Assembly (NCBI GenBank): GCA_001618605.1
Contig: LKHC01000089.1
Coordinates: 35,980 to 91,979, forward strand
Reading direction: 5' to 3'
Length of the DNA stretch: 56,000 nucleotides
Source: Candidatus Fermentibacter danicus
GTDB taxonomy: Bacteria > Fermentibacterota > Fermentibacteria > Fermentibacterales > Fermentibacteraceae
The position numbers and the translations under genes are program-made. Below, one piece after another: positions 35,387-43,889 of this stretch (the stretch's first letter is position 1; every line of letters starts with the position of its first letter). The notes beneath the pieces are model-generated. The model made no database searches and was not told the DNA's origin. It saw only the letters and a list, made by a program, of their open reading frames with translations.

Positions 35387-36327
35387 TGTTCTGTCGAATC
35401 TGCGGACACGACAACGGTAACAGGGGCAAGAGCGCCTGCAACAACTGCGGTTTCGACCTGGAGTATCAGAGCAGGCCGCTCGCGGAGCAGAGGGCCTCCC
35501 TCGGCAAGCGCATCGACATGCCGCTCGCCATCGACGGTCCGGATCATCTCGTCCTCGTCCGCCGGAAGAGGAGCGGACTGCTGGGGGTCTGGATCGGCAT
35601 CCTGGGTCTCATCGTCTGCGTCGTCCTCCTGACCTCCTTTGACAGAGCAGAGTACCGCAGCGCCGGAACGGAAGTCGATCCGGCCCTGTCGGAGGAGCCC
35701 GCGATCCCTGTGGACTCCCTCCCCATCCGGGTCGGCAGCGATATCGTGTATCAACTGAACAGCGAGGCCACCAGCGCCGAGCCTCATACGAACCTGAACC
35801 TGAGCCTGATCCCCGAGGGCAGCACGGTGGCGTTCATCGCCCCTTCGACCGTGCCGATCAAGCCTCTGATCATCTACATGGATCAGAAGAACCGCGAGGG
35901 CGCCCAGGCAAACTTGGATCTGAACACACTCTGCGTCTGGACCGACGAATCCATGACCGGATTCGAGTCGCTCCCGCTGATCGTGCAGTCCGTGACTCCC
36001 GACTCCTCCCCGACCAGGCCCGTCACGCTGAAGATCCTCTTCACCGACCAGTGGCTGGTCGGAAGGGTAGAGGAGTTCTCCATCGAGATCACGTCGGCGC
36101 TGCCGGGCGGCGTGTACAACCAGGCCAAGCTGGACAGCGTGCTCGCACAGGTCGAGCGCAGGCTCTCCAACAGGGACATCGAGGGCCGGCCGGTGGAGGT
36201 CACCGCGATGTTCTCCGAGTCCACGCTTCTCGGGGATGCATTCCGGGTCATGAAGGAGGTGCTCCCGTCAGTCGAGAGCCGCGGTTTCTCGGGGCTCGGG
36301 CTGCGGTACTTCCTCCTCGAGAGCTGA
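35386..36327 (+). CDS. Zinc-ribbon, single-span membrane protein with ExbD-like C terminus
   Basis: A 313-residue protein whose ATG shares one base with the preceding stop. Cys3, Cys6, Cys18 and Cys21 form a cytoplasmic zinc ribbon. Residues 64-84 are a transmembrane helix, and the rest would be outside. The C-terminal 35 residues (LLGDAFRVMKEVLPSVESRGFSGLGL) faintly resemble the ExbD/TolR periplasmic end, but this is weak. I do not recognise a named family. Translational coupling to the SurA-like gene suggests a shared envelope role. Confidence 0.65.
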   Translation: MFCRICGHDNGNRGKSACNNCGFDLEYQSRPLAEQRASLGKRIDMPLAIDGPDHLVLVRRKRSGLLGVWIGILGLIVCVVLLTSFDRAEYRSAGTEVDPALSEEPAIPVDSLPIRVGSDIVYQLNSEATSAEPHTNLNLSLIPEGSTVAFIAPSTVPIKPLIIYMDQKNREGAQANLDLNTLCVWTDESMTGFESLPLIVQSVTPDSSPTRPVTLKILFTDQWLVGRVEEFSIEITSALPGGVYNQAKLDSVLAQVERRLSNRDIEGRPVEVTAMFSESTLLGDAFRVMKEVLPSVESRGFSGLGLRYFLLES

Positions 36328-36385
36328 CATCGCCCTCAGGCTTCGCCCGGAAGCCCCAGGCGGCGTCCACGGCGGTCCGGGCCGT

Positions 36386-37387
36386 GTGCTGGAGACCGCG
36401 AGGGCGAATCCTATACGGATAGATGAACTGAGTCGCTTCGTTTTCCTCTCGGACTGTCACAGGGGTTCGGGTGGATGGTCGGATGACTTTTCCCGGAATG
36501 TAGTCATCTATCTTCATGCGGTGCAGTACTATCTGGAGCGGGGCTTCACCCTGGTCGAGGCCGGCGATGGAGAGGAGCTCTGGGAGAACAGGTTCGAAGA
36601 GATCCACTGGGCCTACAGCAACGTCTACACCAGGCTCGGCTCGTTCCATGCTGCCGGCAGGTTTATCAAGCTGTGGGGCAACCACGACGACGAATGGCGT
36701 TCCGCCGGCGCCTTCCGTAAGAAGTTCGTGCCGGCTCTGTGGCGCAAGTTCGACGGAAGGCCGCATCCTCTCCTTGAAGGCATGGCGGACTCCGAGCTGG
36801 AGCGCATAGTGAAGGGTGGTGAGGCGCCGCCCATCCCAATCCTGTCCACGCTGGAGGCCAGGGAGGGTATCGTGTTGAGACGCGGATCGCCCCTGGCGGA
36901 CATACTGGTCATCCACGGGCACCAGGGCGACTTCTGGAGCGATTCGGCCTCGTGGCTGAGTCGCATCATGGTTCACAATGTCTGGAAGTGGCTGCAGAAG
37001 GCGGGATTGCGGGTCAGGAACACTCCCGCCGGCAACTACGCGCTGAAAGACCTGGTCGAGGGTCGCCTGAAGAGATGGACCCGCCTCTCGGGAGTCGCGC
37101 TGATAGCCGGGCACACGCATCAGCCGAGCTTCCCGAGGCCCGGGGACACTCCCTATTTCAACTGCGGGAGCTGTGTCCACCCGGGCTGCATCACCTGCAT
37201 CGAGCTGTGTGACGACACCCTCTCGCTCGTCAAATGGGGGGTCACCACACTCGGTGCGGAGGGGGCCGGCTCGGACGGCGACAATCTGAGAATGAAGCGA
37301 AGCGTTCTCCAGGGGCCCGAACCCCTGGCCGACTGTCTCGCCGGAGGAGGAAAGCCTCACGGCCCGGAAAGGCGATCAGCCCCATGA
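36386..37387 (+). CDS. Calcineurin-like metallophosphoesterase
   Basis: A 333-residue protein, starting at GTG 36386; the start is uncertain because no strong ribosome binding site is seen. All five metallophosphoesterase motifs are present: SDCHRG (Asp23, His25), EAGDGEELWE, GNHDDEW, IHGHQGD and AGHTHQP. The conserved CysxxCxxC-like pair near 265-280 (CGSCVHPGCITC) could bind metal. The substrate is unknown. The C-terminal tail overlaps rlmI (ATGA). Confidence 0.88.
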   Translation: MLETARANPIRIDELSRFVFLSDCHRGSGGWSDDFSRNVVIYLHAVQYYLERGFTLVEAGDGEELWENRFEEIHWAYSNVYTRLGSFHAAGRFIKLWGNHDDEWRSAGAFRKKFVPALWRKFDGRPHPLLEGMADSELERIVKGGEAPPIPILSTLEAREGIVLRRGSPLADILVIHGHQGDFWSDSASWLSRIMVHNVWKWLQKAGLRVRNTPAGNYALKDLVEGRLKRWTRLSGVALIAGHTHQPSFPRPGDTPYFNCGSCVHPGCITCIELCDDTLSLVKWGVTTLGAEGAGSDGDNLRMKRSVLQGPEPLADCLAGGGKPHGPERRSAP

Positions 37388-38580
37388 ACTTTGCAGCCTG
37401 CAGGATAAAGCGTGACCGGGAGAAGAGCGTGAGGAACAGGCACCCCTGGATCTACTCCGGGGCGATCCAGGAGGTCGAGGCCGGGGCCGCTCCAGGCGAC
37501 GTCGTGGACGTGGTGGGGCAGGAGGGCGAATGGCTCGGCAGGGGGTTCTACAACCCGGCTTCCGAGATCGCGGTGCATCTCTTCTCCTGGGACAGGGCGG
37601 AAACCCCCTGTGATGCCCTCTGGGCGGGAAGGCTGGCGAGAGCCCTCGAACTGAGGCGCTCCATCGGAGCCGATCCCGGTCCGGACGGTGCATTCCGCAT
37701 GGTCCATTCGGACTCCGATCTTCTCCCGGGCCTCGTCGTGGACCGGTACGCGGGATTCCTGGTGTTCCAGTTCCTGGTCCTGGGGATGGACAGGCTCAAG
37801 GATCTCGTCGTCGCTGAAGCCATGAAGCTGACCGGCGCGAAGGGCGCATGGGAGAGAAGCGACACCGATGCCCGGGGCAAGGAGGGCATGGGCCGCACGC
37901 ACGGTCCGCTCGCAGGCGAGGAGCCACCGGTGGAGATCGAGATCGACGAGGCGGGGGCCAGGCTACTGGTGGACGTGCGGAACGGTCACAAGACCGGCTT
38001 CTATCTGGATCAGGCGAAGAACCGGATCGGAAGCCGCGCGTTCATGCGCGGGCGGAAGGTGCTCAACTGCTTCTGCTATACCGGCGGTTTCAGCGTCTCG
38101 GCAGCCATGGGCGGGGCCGTCTCGGTGACAAGCGTGGACTCCTCCCGCCCGGCTCTCGAAACCGCGGCCAGGAACATGGAACTCAACGGCTTCTCGGGTG
38201 AAGCGTTCACCCTGGTCAATGCCGACGTGCCTTCCTGCCTCCGGAGAATGAGGGACGAGGGAGTCCGTTTCGACGCCGTGATACTCGATCCGCCCCGTTA
38301 CGTAGCCAACAGGGACGCGCTGCAGCGCGGAGCCCGCGCCTACAAGGACATCAACATGCTGGCGATGAGTCTGCTGGAACCGGGCGGGCTTCTCTTCACC
38401 TTCTCCTGTTCGGGGCTGATGGGCGAGGAACTCTTCCAGAAGGTCGTCTTCTCGGCCTCCGCAGACAGCGGCCGCAACATGAGGATCGTCGGCCGTCTGG
38501 CCCAGGCGCCCGACCATCCCGTACTCCTCTCGTATCCGCAGGCTGGATACCTGAAGGGGCTCATCCTGCAGGGCAAGTGA
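37384..38580 (+). CDS. rlmI: Class I SAM-dependent rRNA methyltransferase (RlmI/RlmK-L family)
   Basis: A 398-residue protein from ATG 37384, overlapping the phosphoesterase stop; the longer frame from 37234 is discarded. The N-terminal PUA domain is at about 3-75 (NRHPWIYSGAIQEVE), followed by a central beta-hairpin domain. The Rossmann methyltransferase domain has NCFCYTGGFSVSA for SAM binding and ILDPPRYVANRDAL at the active site. Members methylate a cytosine in 23S rRNA (E. coli m5C1962). The exact site is inferred from the family. Confidence 0.92.
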   Translation: MNFAACRIKRDREKSVRNRHPWIYSGAIQEVEAGAAPGDVVDVVGQEGEWLGRGFYNPASEIAVHLFSWDRAETPCDALWAGRLARALELRRSIGADPGPDGAFRMVHSDSDLLPGLVVDRYAGFLVFQFLVLGMDRLKDLVVAEAMKLTGAKGAWERSDTDARGKEGMGRTHGPLAGEEPPVEIEIDEAGARLLVDVRNGHKTGFYLDQAKNRIGSRAFMRGRKVLNCFCYTGGFSVSAAMGGAVSVTSVDSSRPALETAARNMELNGFSGEAFTLVNADVPSCLRRMRDEGVRFDAVILDPPRYVANRDALQRGARAYKDINMLAMSLLEPGGLLFTFSCSGLMGEELFQKVVFSASADSGRNMRIVGRLAQAPDHPVLLSYPQAGYLKGLILQGK

Positions 38581-38694
38581 CGGTTCGGAACGCTGTCCCG
38601 TCGCTGTCGGAGCAGGACGGCACCAGTGCATATTGCTGCCGGGAACGAACGGTCGCCGGACTCCGGGGCGGCGCGAGGACAGGGAGGTGGAGCG

Positions 38695-39156
38695 ATGGCG
38701 TTCAAGGTGACGAGCAGCGCGGTTGACGCGGGGGGCTTCCTGCCCTGCTGGTACTCGAGAACATCCAACAACTCTTCCCCCCCGATCGGGTGGGCCAACG
38801 CACCCAGGGGAACCGTCGCGGTGGCGGTAGTCTGCGAGGGTGAGGCCCCGGGCGGCAGGCTGACGCACTGGATCATCTACAACCTGCCTCCGGAACCGCC
38901 CGGCATATACGGCGGGCTTCCGGTCGAACCCGACCTTGAGAACGGAGCCGGCCAGGGCGTGAACAGCTTCGGAGTGCCTGGCTGGACGGGCCCGGAGAAC
39001 ACCGGTGAAGTCGAGGTGCTCACTTTCACGGTCTTCGCGTTGGACAGGAGATTGGACATTCCCTCCGGTTCGGATGCGGAAACCCTCCGCCGTGCCATGG
39101 ACGGAGCGGTACTTGCGACAGGGGGCTTCACCGCGAAGTACCTGGGCAACCCATGA
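38695..39156 (+). CDS. YbhB/YbcL-type PEBP family protein
   Basis: A 153-residue protein. ATG 38695, with GGAGGTGG upstream, is chosen over 38626. It shows the PEBP pattern: IGWANAPRGTVAVAVVCEG, LTHWIIYNLPPE (the ligand-site His), and a C-terminal strand FTAKYLGNP. The usual first motif (DG-x-IP-x-Y-T-x-DG) is altered to GGFLPCWYSRTSNNS. Bacterial members have no settled function. It directly precedes a truncated second PEBP-like gene start. Confidence 0.85.
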   Translation: MAFKVTSSAVDAGGFLPCWYSRTSNNSSPPIGWANAPRGTVAVAVVCEGEAPGGRLTHWIIYNLPPEPPGIYGGLPVEPDLENGAGQGVNSFGVPGWTGPENTGEVEVLTFTVFALDRRLDIPSGSDAETLRRAMDGAVLATGGFTAKYLGNP

Positions 39157-39263
39157 TCTCGGCTCCCGCCTTCCTTCTCACGAGTCCGGTCTTCCCGGAC
39201 GGGACGAGGATGCCTCGGAGGTACACGGCCGACGGCGCGGATCTCTGCGGAGCCGTCAGATGA
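39153..39263 (+). pseudogene. Truncated N-terminal fragment of a second PEBP (YbhB-like) gene
   Basis: A 36-codon frame whose ATG overlaps the stop of the full-length PEBP gene. It reads LLTSPVFPDGTRMPRRYTAD, the canonical YbhB start (S-x-F-x-DG-x-x-IP-x-Y-T-x-DG) that the intact neighbour lacks. It ends at a TGA after GADLCGAVR, before the SPPLxW motif, and no later PEBP sequence follows. It is most simply the remnant of a second copy whose 3' part was deleted. Confidence 0.6.
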
Positions 39264-39264
39264 C

Positions 39265-40521
39265 ATGTTCTCTGAACGACGACTCTCACCGGGCTCTACT
39301 CCCGGTCGCGTCGAACCGGCGTCCCCCTCGATGAGAGCCGGCGGCTTCCGGGACATGTGGGCGCTCGACCCCGGGGTCCTCTACCTGAACCACGGATCCT
39401 TCGGGGCATGCCCTGTAGATGTGCTTGAATACAGGGCCGCACTGACCCGCGAACTCGAGGCCGCACCCATGGAGTTCCTGGTCAGGAGGCTGCCGGAGAT
39501 GCTCCAGGCCGCTCTGGACTACGCCGAGAAGCTCGTCCGGGCGGAGCCGGGATCGATCGTTTTCGTCCCCAACGCGACCCACGGTGTCAATACGGTCCTC
39601 GGATCCTTCGGCCTGCGCCCCGGTGACGAGGTGCTGGTCGGGAGTCACGAATACTTCGCCACGCTGAATGCCTGCAGGATCCACTGCGAAAGGGCGGGCG
39701 CCGTGTGCACCGTGGTTCCCATGCCGTTCCCGGTCTCCGGCCCCGGGGACATCCACGACGCGTTCCTCTCCCGTGTCACTCCGGCAACGAGGCTCGTCGT
39801 GGTGGATCATATCACGAGCGCGACCGCCTTCGTGTGCGATCCGGCTCCCCTGGTTGCGGAGCTGCGGGGGAGGGGCATAGAAACCCTCGTCGACGGTGCG
39901 CACGGTCCAGGCATGGTGCCCCTAGACATGGGCACCCTGGGTGCGGCCTTCTACACCGGCAACTTCCATAAGTGGCTGTGTTCGCCGAAGGTCTGCGCCA
40001 TGCTGTATGTCCGCCCCGACATGCAGGAGAGGATACACCCCCTCGCCACGAGCCATCTGCCGTGCGATTTCGACAGCGGTCAGACTCCCTTTCGGATCGA
40101 GTTCCAGTGGATCGGGACACCGGATCCGACAGCGGCGCTGTCCGTCCCGCGGGCGGGGGAGTACCTGGCCTCGCTGCTTCCCGGGGGGCTTCCGGCGGTG
40201 ATGCAGGCCAACCGCGCCCTGGCACTCGAGGCCAGGAGGCTGATCTGCGATTCGCTCGGCGTGGAACCGCCATGCCCCGACTCGATGGTCGGGTCGATGG
40301 CATCCTTCGAATTGCCCTGGATCGATCCCCCTGACCCTCCCATGCCGGACTGGGTCTGGATGGACCCGCTCCAGCGCAGGCTGCTCGAGGAGTTTCGGAC
40401 GGAGGTCCCCGTATCTTACATCAGGCGGGAGAGGCTCAGGCTCCTGAGGATCTCGGCCCAGTTGTACAACGACATCTCCCAGTATGAATACCTGGCCGAA
40501 AGCCTCGGGCGCATGCTCTGA
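39265..40521 (+). CDS. Class V aminotransferase-fold PLP enzyme (isopenicillin-N epimerase-like)
   Basis: A 418-residue protein from ATG 39265; ATG 39331 (MRAGGFRDMW) is an alternative that fits the family's usual N terminus better, but neither has a strong ribosome binding site. It has LYLNHGSFGACP, FVPNATHGVNTVL, the PLP-binding Asp/His segment VDGAHGPGMVPLD and the Schiff-base Lys in GNFHKWLCSPK (Lys236 from 39265). This pattern is that of isopenicillin-N epimerase and related cysteine desulfurase-like enzymes. The substrate is unknown; penicillin synthesis is not implied. Confidence 0.88.
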   Translation: MFSERRLSPGSTPGRVEPASPSMRAGGFRDMWALDPGVLYLNHGSFGACPVDVLEYRAALTRELEAAPMEFLVRRLPEMLQAALDYAEKLVRAEPGSIVFVPNATHGVNTVLGSFGLRPGDEVLVGSHEYFATLNACRIHCERAGAVCTVVPMPFPVSGPGDIHDAFLSRVTPATRLVVVDHITSATAFVCDPAPLVAELRGRGIETLVDGAHGPGMVPLDMGTLGAAFYTGNFHKWLCSPKVCAMLYVRPDMQERIHPLATSHLPCDFDSGQTPFRIEFQWIGTPDPTAALSVPRAGEYLASLLPGGLPAVMQANRALALEARRLICDSLGVEPPCPDSMVGSMASFELPWIDPPDPPMPDWVWMDPLQRRLLEEFRTEVPVSYIRRERLRLLRISAQLYNDISQYEYLAESLGRML

Positions 40522-40538
40522 CGGCCCGCTGGAGGAGA

Positions 40539-41438
40539 ATGACTTCCCGCACGAGATCGAATGATCAGTCCACGGAACCGGGGCCGCTTCACGATCCATC
40601 CGGGCCGACGCCGTTCAGCGGCGCGGCTCGACTCGATCACAGGGCCGATGAAACGCAGGATCGAGTCGTGCCGATGATCGATCCTGCGCTGCGTTTCACG
40701 AACCGGGTCGAAAACTACGCCAGATACCGGCCGGGATATCCGGCGGGTGTCGTGGAGTCCATGCGGGAAAAGTGCGGCCTGACGCCGGCTTCGATCGTGG
40801 CGGACATCGGGTCCGGAACGGGGATTCTGTCGGAATTGTTTCTGCTCAACGGCAACACGGTCCATGGCGTCGAGCCAAATAGTGAAATGCGCCTGGCGGG
40901 CGAACGCCTTCTGCACTGCCGGGCGGGTTTCAGGAGCGTGGCCGGCCGGGCCGAGGCGACGACTCTGGCTGCGGGGAGTGTGGATTTCATAGTCGCGGGA
41001 CAGGCGTTCCACTGGTTCGATCAGGATCGGGCCCGGGCCGAGTTTCTGCGGATTCTGCGACCGTCTGGCTGGGTGATGCTTGTCTGGAATGAACGGGACA
41101 CTCGACGGACGCCTTTTCTCATGGATTACGAGCGTGTTCTCCGGCGCCATGCCGTCGATTACGAGCAGGTCGGCCGTCGGCGCGTTCAGGCCCGGCGGCT
41201 CGACGGCTTTTATGGTGAGAGCGGTTTTTGGACCAGGGAGTTTCATCACCGGCAGACACTCGATCATGACGGTCTGGTGGGGCGCGTGTTGTCGGCTTCA
41301 TACGCGCCGGAGCCGGGGCATCCCGCTTATCTGCCCATGCTGGCGGAACTGGAGCGGCTTTTTCAGAATCATCAGGTCGATGGGGCGGTGGCTTTCGACT
41401 ATACGACGACCATGTATTGCGGCAGGCTCGACTCGTAA
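40539..41438 (+). CDS. Class I SAM-dependent methyltransferase
   Basis: A 299-residue protein. ATG 40539 has GGAGGAG only 3 bases upstream; ATG 40674 is the start of the conserved part (RFTNRVENYARYRPGYP) and may be the real one, since the first 45 residues are not family-like. SAM-binding motif I is VADIGSGTGILSEL, followed by VHGVEPNSEM and FIVAGQAFHWFD, typical of the UbiE/Tam-like group. Third codon positions use T and A more than in the neighbours, which hints at recent acquisition. The substrate is unknown. Confidence 0.85.
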   Translation: MTSRTRSNDQSTEPGPLHDPSGPTPFSGAARLDHRADETQDRVVPMIDPALRFTNRVENYARYRPGYPAGVVESMREKCGLTPASIVADIGSGTGILSELFLLNGNTVHGVEPNSEMRLAGERLLHCRAGFRSVAGRAEATTLAAGSVDFIVAGQAFHWFDQDRARAEFLRILRPSGWVMLVWNERDTRRTPFLMDYERVLRRHAVDYEQVGRRRVQARRLDGFYGESGFWTREFHHRQTLDHDGLVGRVLSASYAPEPGHPAYLPMLAELERLFQNHQVDGAVAFDYTTTMYCGRLDS

Positions 41439-41608
41439 TGCCGGCCCGGCCGCGGCATGCAGCCGAAACGCTTCGCTCGCACGGGCTGGAGGCGTTGAGT
41501 CCGGGCTGTTGGGGTTTCAGGGTGGTCTCCAAGGGCGGGAGTGTTCGCCTTCGAGCAAGATGGGCGTTGTCGGTATGGAAATCGTGAAACTAGTATAAGG
41601 AAAACACA

Positions 41609-41787
41609 ATGAGAATTTACAGTATCACGCCGGATGACGAGTTCAACTAGGTCATCTTCGCGATGGAGTTCCCGGCTGAGATGACCGGATCGGGGGGCGG
41701 GAACTCGCCGCCCGGCATGACATCAGCCCGGACAGGGTGATTCAATGGCTTGCCCCGCTCAATGTGCCGGCAGAGCGGCTCATATGA
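41609..41787 (+). pseudogene. Decayed small ORF with in-frame TAG and probable frameshift
   Basis: An AAGGA ribosome binding site and ATG (41609) lead into MRIYSITPDDEFN, interrupted by TAG at 41648-41650. The frame then continues VIFAMEFPAEMTG to 41737. Near 41733 a shift of frame restores a plausible continuation, RVIQWLAPLNVPAERLI, ending at TGA 41785-41787. A good start followed by two lesions suggests a former gene. Its family is not recognised. If the TAG were read through, the product would still be under 60 residues. Confidence 0.4.
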
Positions 41788-41866
41788 GATAACTGCTCCG
41801 GGAGATGACCGGGACAAGGCGGGCAGCGAGTGAGATCCGGCGGTCGTCTGCACCGAAGGCCGCCAT

Positions 41867-41896
41867 GGAAACGGGCCGCTGAAGAATAGCGGCCCG
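41867..41896 (-). terminator. Intrinsic terminator of the repeat-protein gene
   Basis: A 9-bp stem CGGGCCGCT paired with AGCGGCCCG (41872-41896) around a 7-base loop lies 21 bases after the minus-strand stop. On the minus strand it is followed by only a short T run (TTTCC), so termination may be modest. Confidence 0.5.
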
Positions 41897-41917
41897 CCAC
41901 AGTCTATTGCCGCCTGC

Positions 41918-43435
41918 CTACCTCAGCAGCACCACCCGGGTGGAAGCCTCGATTTCATCGCTGGAGAGCCTCACGAAGTACACACCCTGGGCCAGCGCCT
42001 GCCCGTTCCCGTCCAGGCCATTCCAGTAGTGGGCCTGTGAGCCGGCGGGCAGGGTTCCCAGATCCTGCGTTCTCACAAGCCGCCCGGCGGCGTCGTAGAT
42101 ATCGAGCGTAAGCGGGGAGAGCCCTGTGCTTCGGAAGGAAAGCTCGACGCCGGAAGCCGTGGGGTTGGGAGAGGCATGAAGGGTGCCCGTTATGACTTCC
42201 GGGGTGTCATCGATCCCCACTTCTGGATCCCGCCACCTGGCGATGTAGCCGGCGGGGCTGCCTCCGGCCTCGGTGAACCATCCCCCCGCATACACATCCG
42301 AACCGCTCACGGCAACGGCTTCAACAATGTCGTTCACCCCGGTTCCGAGAGCATGCCAGGAACTGCCGTCCCACCGGGCGATGCGGTTGGCCGGGCTGCC
42401 TCCGGCCTGGGTAAACCATCCTCCCACATACAGATCCATGCCGCTCACGGCAATGGCTTCTACCCACTCGTTCACACCTGTTCCCAATGCACACCAGGTA
42501 TCAGAGTCATCGTCCCACCGGGCGATGCGGCTGGCCGGGCCGCCTCCGGCTTGGATAAACTTCCCCCCAACGTACACATCCGGGCCGCTCACGGCAATGA
42601 CAAGGACATCATTGTCCACGCCACTTCCGAGAGCATGCCATGAGCTGCCGTCCCACCGGGCGATGCGGTTGGCCGGGCTGCCTCCGGCCTGGGTAAACCA
42701 TCCTCCCACATACACATCCGAGCCGCTCACGGCAATGGCATAGACTCCGTCGTTCACCCCGCTTCCGAGAGCATGCCATGAGCTGCCGTCCCACCGGGCG
42801 ATGTAGCCGGCAGGGCTGCCTCCAGCCTCGGTAAACCATCCTCCCACATACACATCCGAGCCGCTCACGGCGATGGCTTTGACACAATTGTTCACCCCGC
42901 TTCCGAGAGCATGCCATGAGCTGCCGTCCCACCGGGCGATACTGTTGGCAGGGTTGCCTCCAGCCTGGATAAACTGCCCTCCCACATACACATCCGAGCC
43001 GCTCACGGCGATGGCGTGGACCCAATCGCTCACCCCGCTTCCGAGAGCATGCCAGGAACTGCCGTCCCACCGGGCGATGTAGCCGGCAGGGCTGCCTCCA
43101 GCCTCGGTAAACCATCCTCCCACATACACATCCGAGCCGCTCACGGCGAGGGAAGTGACCCGGTCGTTTACACCGCCTCCGAGAGTGTACCAGGTGCCTG
43201 CATCGTACTGCCCCCCTGAAAAAGAAGCAGGTTCCCCGGAAAGGGATGCTTCCTCCACGAACAGCGGCTCCCCATCGGAACCGTAAGTCATGCGGAACCC
43301 TTCGGGATCGAAACTCCCCGACGCACCCTCCAGGATTCTTCCGTCTGGCGTCAGCACCGTGGAAAGAGACGCATCCCGGCCGGCAAGGGCTGCAGAGGTA
43401 ATCACAAGAAGCATAGCCACATGAGCCACGTTCAT
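41918..43435 (-). CDS. Secreted seven-repeat beta-propeller-like protein with C-terminal FlgD/Por-type sorting module
   Basis: A 505-residue protein with signal peptide (MNVAHVAMLLVITSAALAG). Residues 82-401 are seven near-identical repeats of 46-48 residues with consensus W-x-LG-x-GV, AVSGSDVYVGGWF, AGGSPA and IARWDGSS, likely forming a seven-bladed propeller. The last 85 residues (SPNPTASGVELSF, LDIYDAAGRLVRT, GQALAQGVYFVRL) form the FlgD-like/secretion-system C-terminal module common in FCB-group secreted proteins. It is probably exported and cell-surface bound. The ligand is unknown. Confidence 0.88.
   Translation of the reverse strand: MNVAHVAMLLVITSAALAGRDASLSTVLTPDGRILEGASGSFDPEGFRMTYGSDGEPLFVEEASLSGEPASFSGGQYDAGTWYTLGGGVNDRVTSLAVSGSDVYVGGWFTEAGGSPAGYIARWDGSSWHALGSGVSDWVHAIAVSGSDVYVGGQFIQAGGNPANSIARWDGSSWHALGSGVNNCVKAIAVSGSDVYVGGWFTEAGGSPAGYIARWDGSSWHALGSGVNDGVYAIAVSGSDVYVGGWFTQAGGSPANRIARWDGSSWHALGSGVDNDVLVIAVSGPDVYVGGKFIQAGGGPASRIARWDDDSDTWCALGTGVNEWVEAIAVSGMDLYVGGWFTQAGGSPANRIARWDGSSWHALGTGVNDIVEAVAVSGSDVYAGGWFTEAGGSPAGYIARWRDPEVGIDDTPEVITGTLHASPNPTASGVELSFRSTGLSPLTLDIYDAAGRLVRTQDLGTLPAGSQAHYWNGLDGNGQALAQGVYFVRLSSDEIEASTRVVLLR
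42233..43192 (-). repeat. Seven tandem coding repeats of about 138 bp
   Basis: The propeller-coding part repeats with periods of 138 bp, except one unit of 144 bp with an extra two codons (repeat 5, DDDSDTW). Several units are nearly identical in DNA (for example those around 42720, 42860, 43000 and 43135), which favours recombination and copy-number change. Confidence 0.9.
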
Positions 43436-43889
43436 GTCTATCCCTCTCTGATGTGGAATTGTTTCGTCAAACCGCTCTGGAGAACATACCCGGATTGATT
43501 GAGTTTACGCCAACATAAGCCGTCGATGCCGGAGATGGGCGTTCAGGAATGAGTTATCTCCCTGGAGGCGTGAACAGGGGAGCCGTTTTCACGGCGGCCC
43601 ATTATCCAATCCATCCCCTGGCCCAGACTGCACCGCGAATTTCCACCGGGAAAAAATCGACGATCCACTAAAATGAGGACGGGGGTCTTTCGACCCCCGC
43701 CGGCGGTGCCGAGAGTACCCGCATTCGGACAAGCCTACTGGGCACAACAGGCACCGTGACGAATCTATACCCCAGCAGACTGGAGGAGTCCACCGATGCA
43801 GGTGCCGGGTGTGAATCGACTGTCCGAGGCTCTTCATCACCGAGTGGGACACCGGGGCCGCATGGGGGTGGCAGGAAAACCTGAAACCG
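43436..43889. other. Intergenic region between the repeat protein and the tRNA operon
   Basis: No coding frame with a ribosome binding site or known motif was found in these 454 bases. The minus strand near 43440-43450 has an AGAGGG site for the repeat-protein gene, but no convincing promoter could be placed. A short hairpin at 43680-43699 is described separately. Confidence 0.5.
43680..43699 (-). terminator. Possible terminator downstream of tRNA-Arg
   Basis: An 8-bp stem CGGGGGTC/GACCCCCG with a 4-base loop lies about 190 bases past the tRNA-Arg 3' end. On the minus strand it is followed after a few bases by ATTTTA, not a clean T run. It could end the tRNA transcript. Confidence 0.35.

Larger units (their letters stand above)
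41439..41917 (+). other. Gene-poor stretch between the methyltransferase and the repeat protein
   Basis: This region holds a decayed small ORF (41609-41787) and the terminator of the minus-strand gene (41867-41896). A 49-codon open frame at 41438-41587 has no ribosome binding site or recognisable motif and is not called. Base composition is more mixed than in the rest of the window. Confidence 0.5.

Noticed and set aside
39153-39290. TGA at 39261 as a selenocysteine codon extending the PEBP fragment
   Set aside because: Reading through gives only a few codons before another stop and restores no PEBP motif.
41438-41587. 49-codon plus-strand ORF overlapping the methyltransferase stop
   Set aside because: No ribosome binding site, no recognisable motif and Arg-rich composition.
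42176-42743. Plus-strand repeated open frames opposite the propeller gene
   Set aside because: They exist because the 138-bp repeats keep frame on both strands; the minus-strand product has signal peptide, fold and sorting module.
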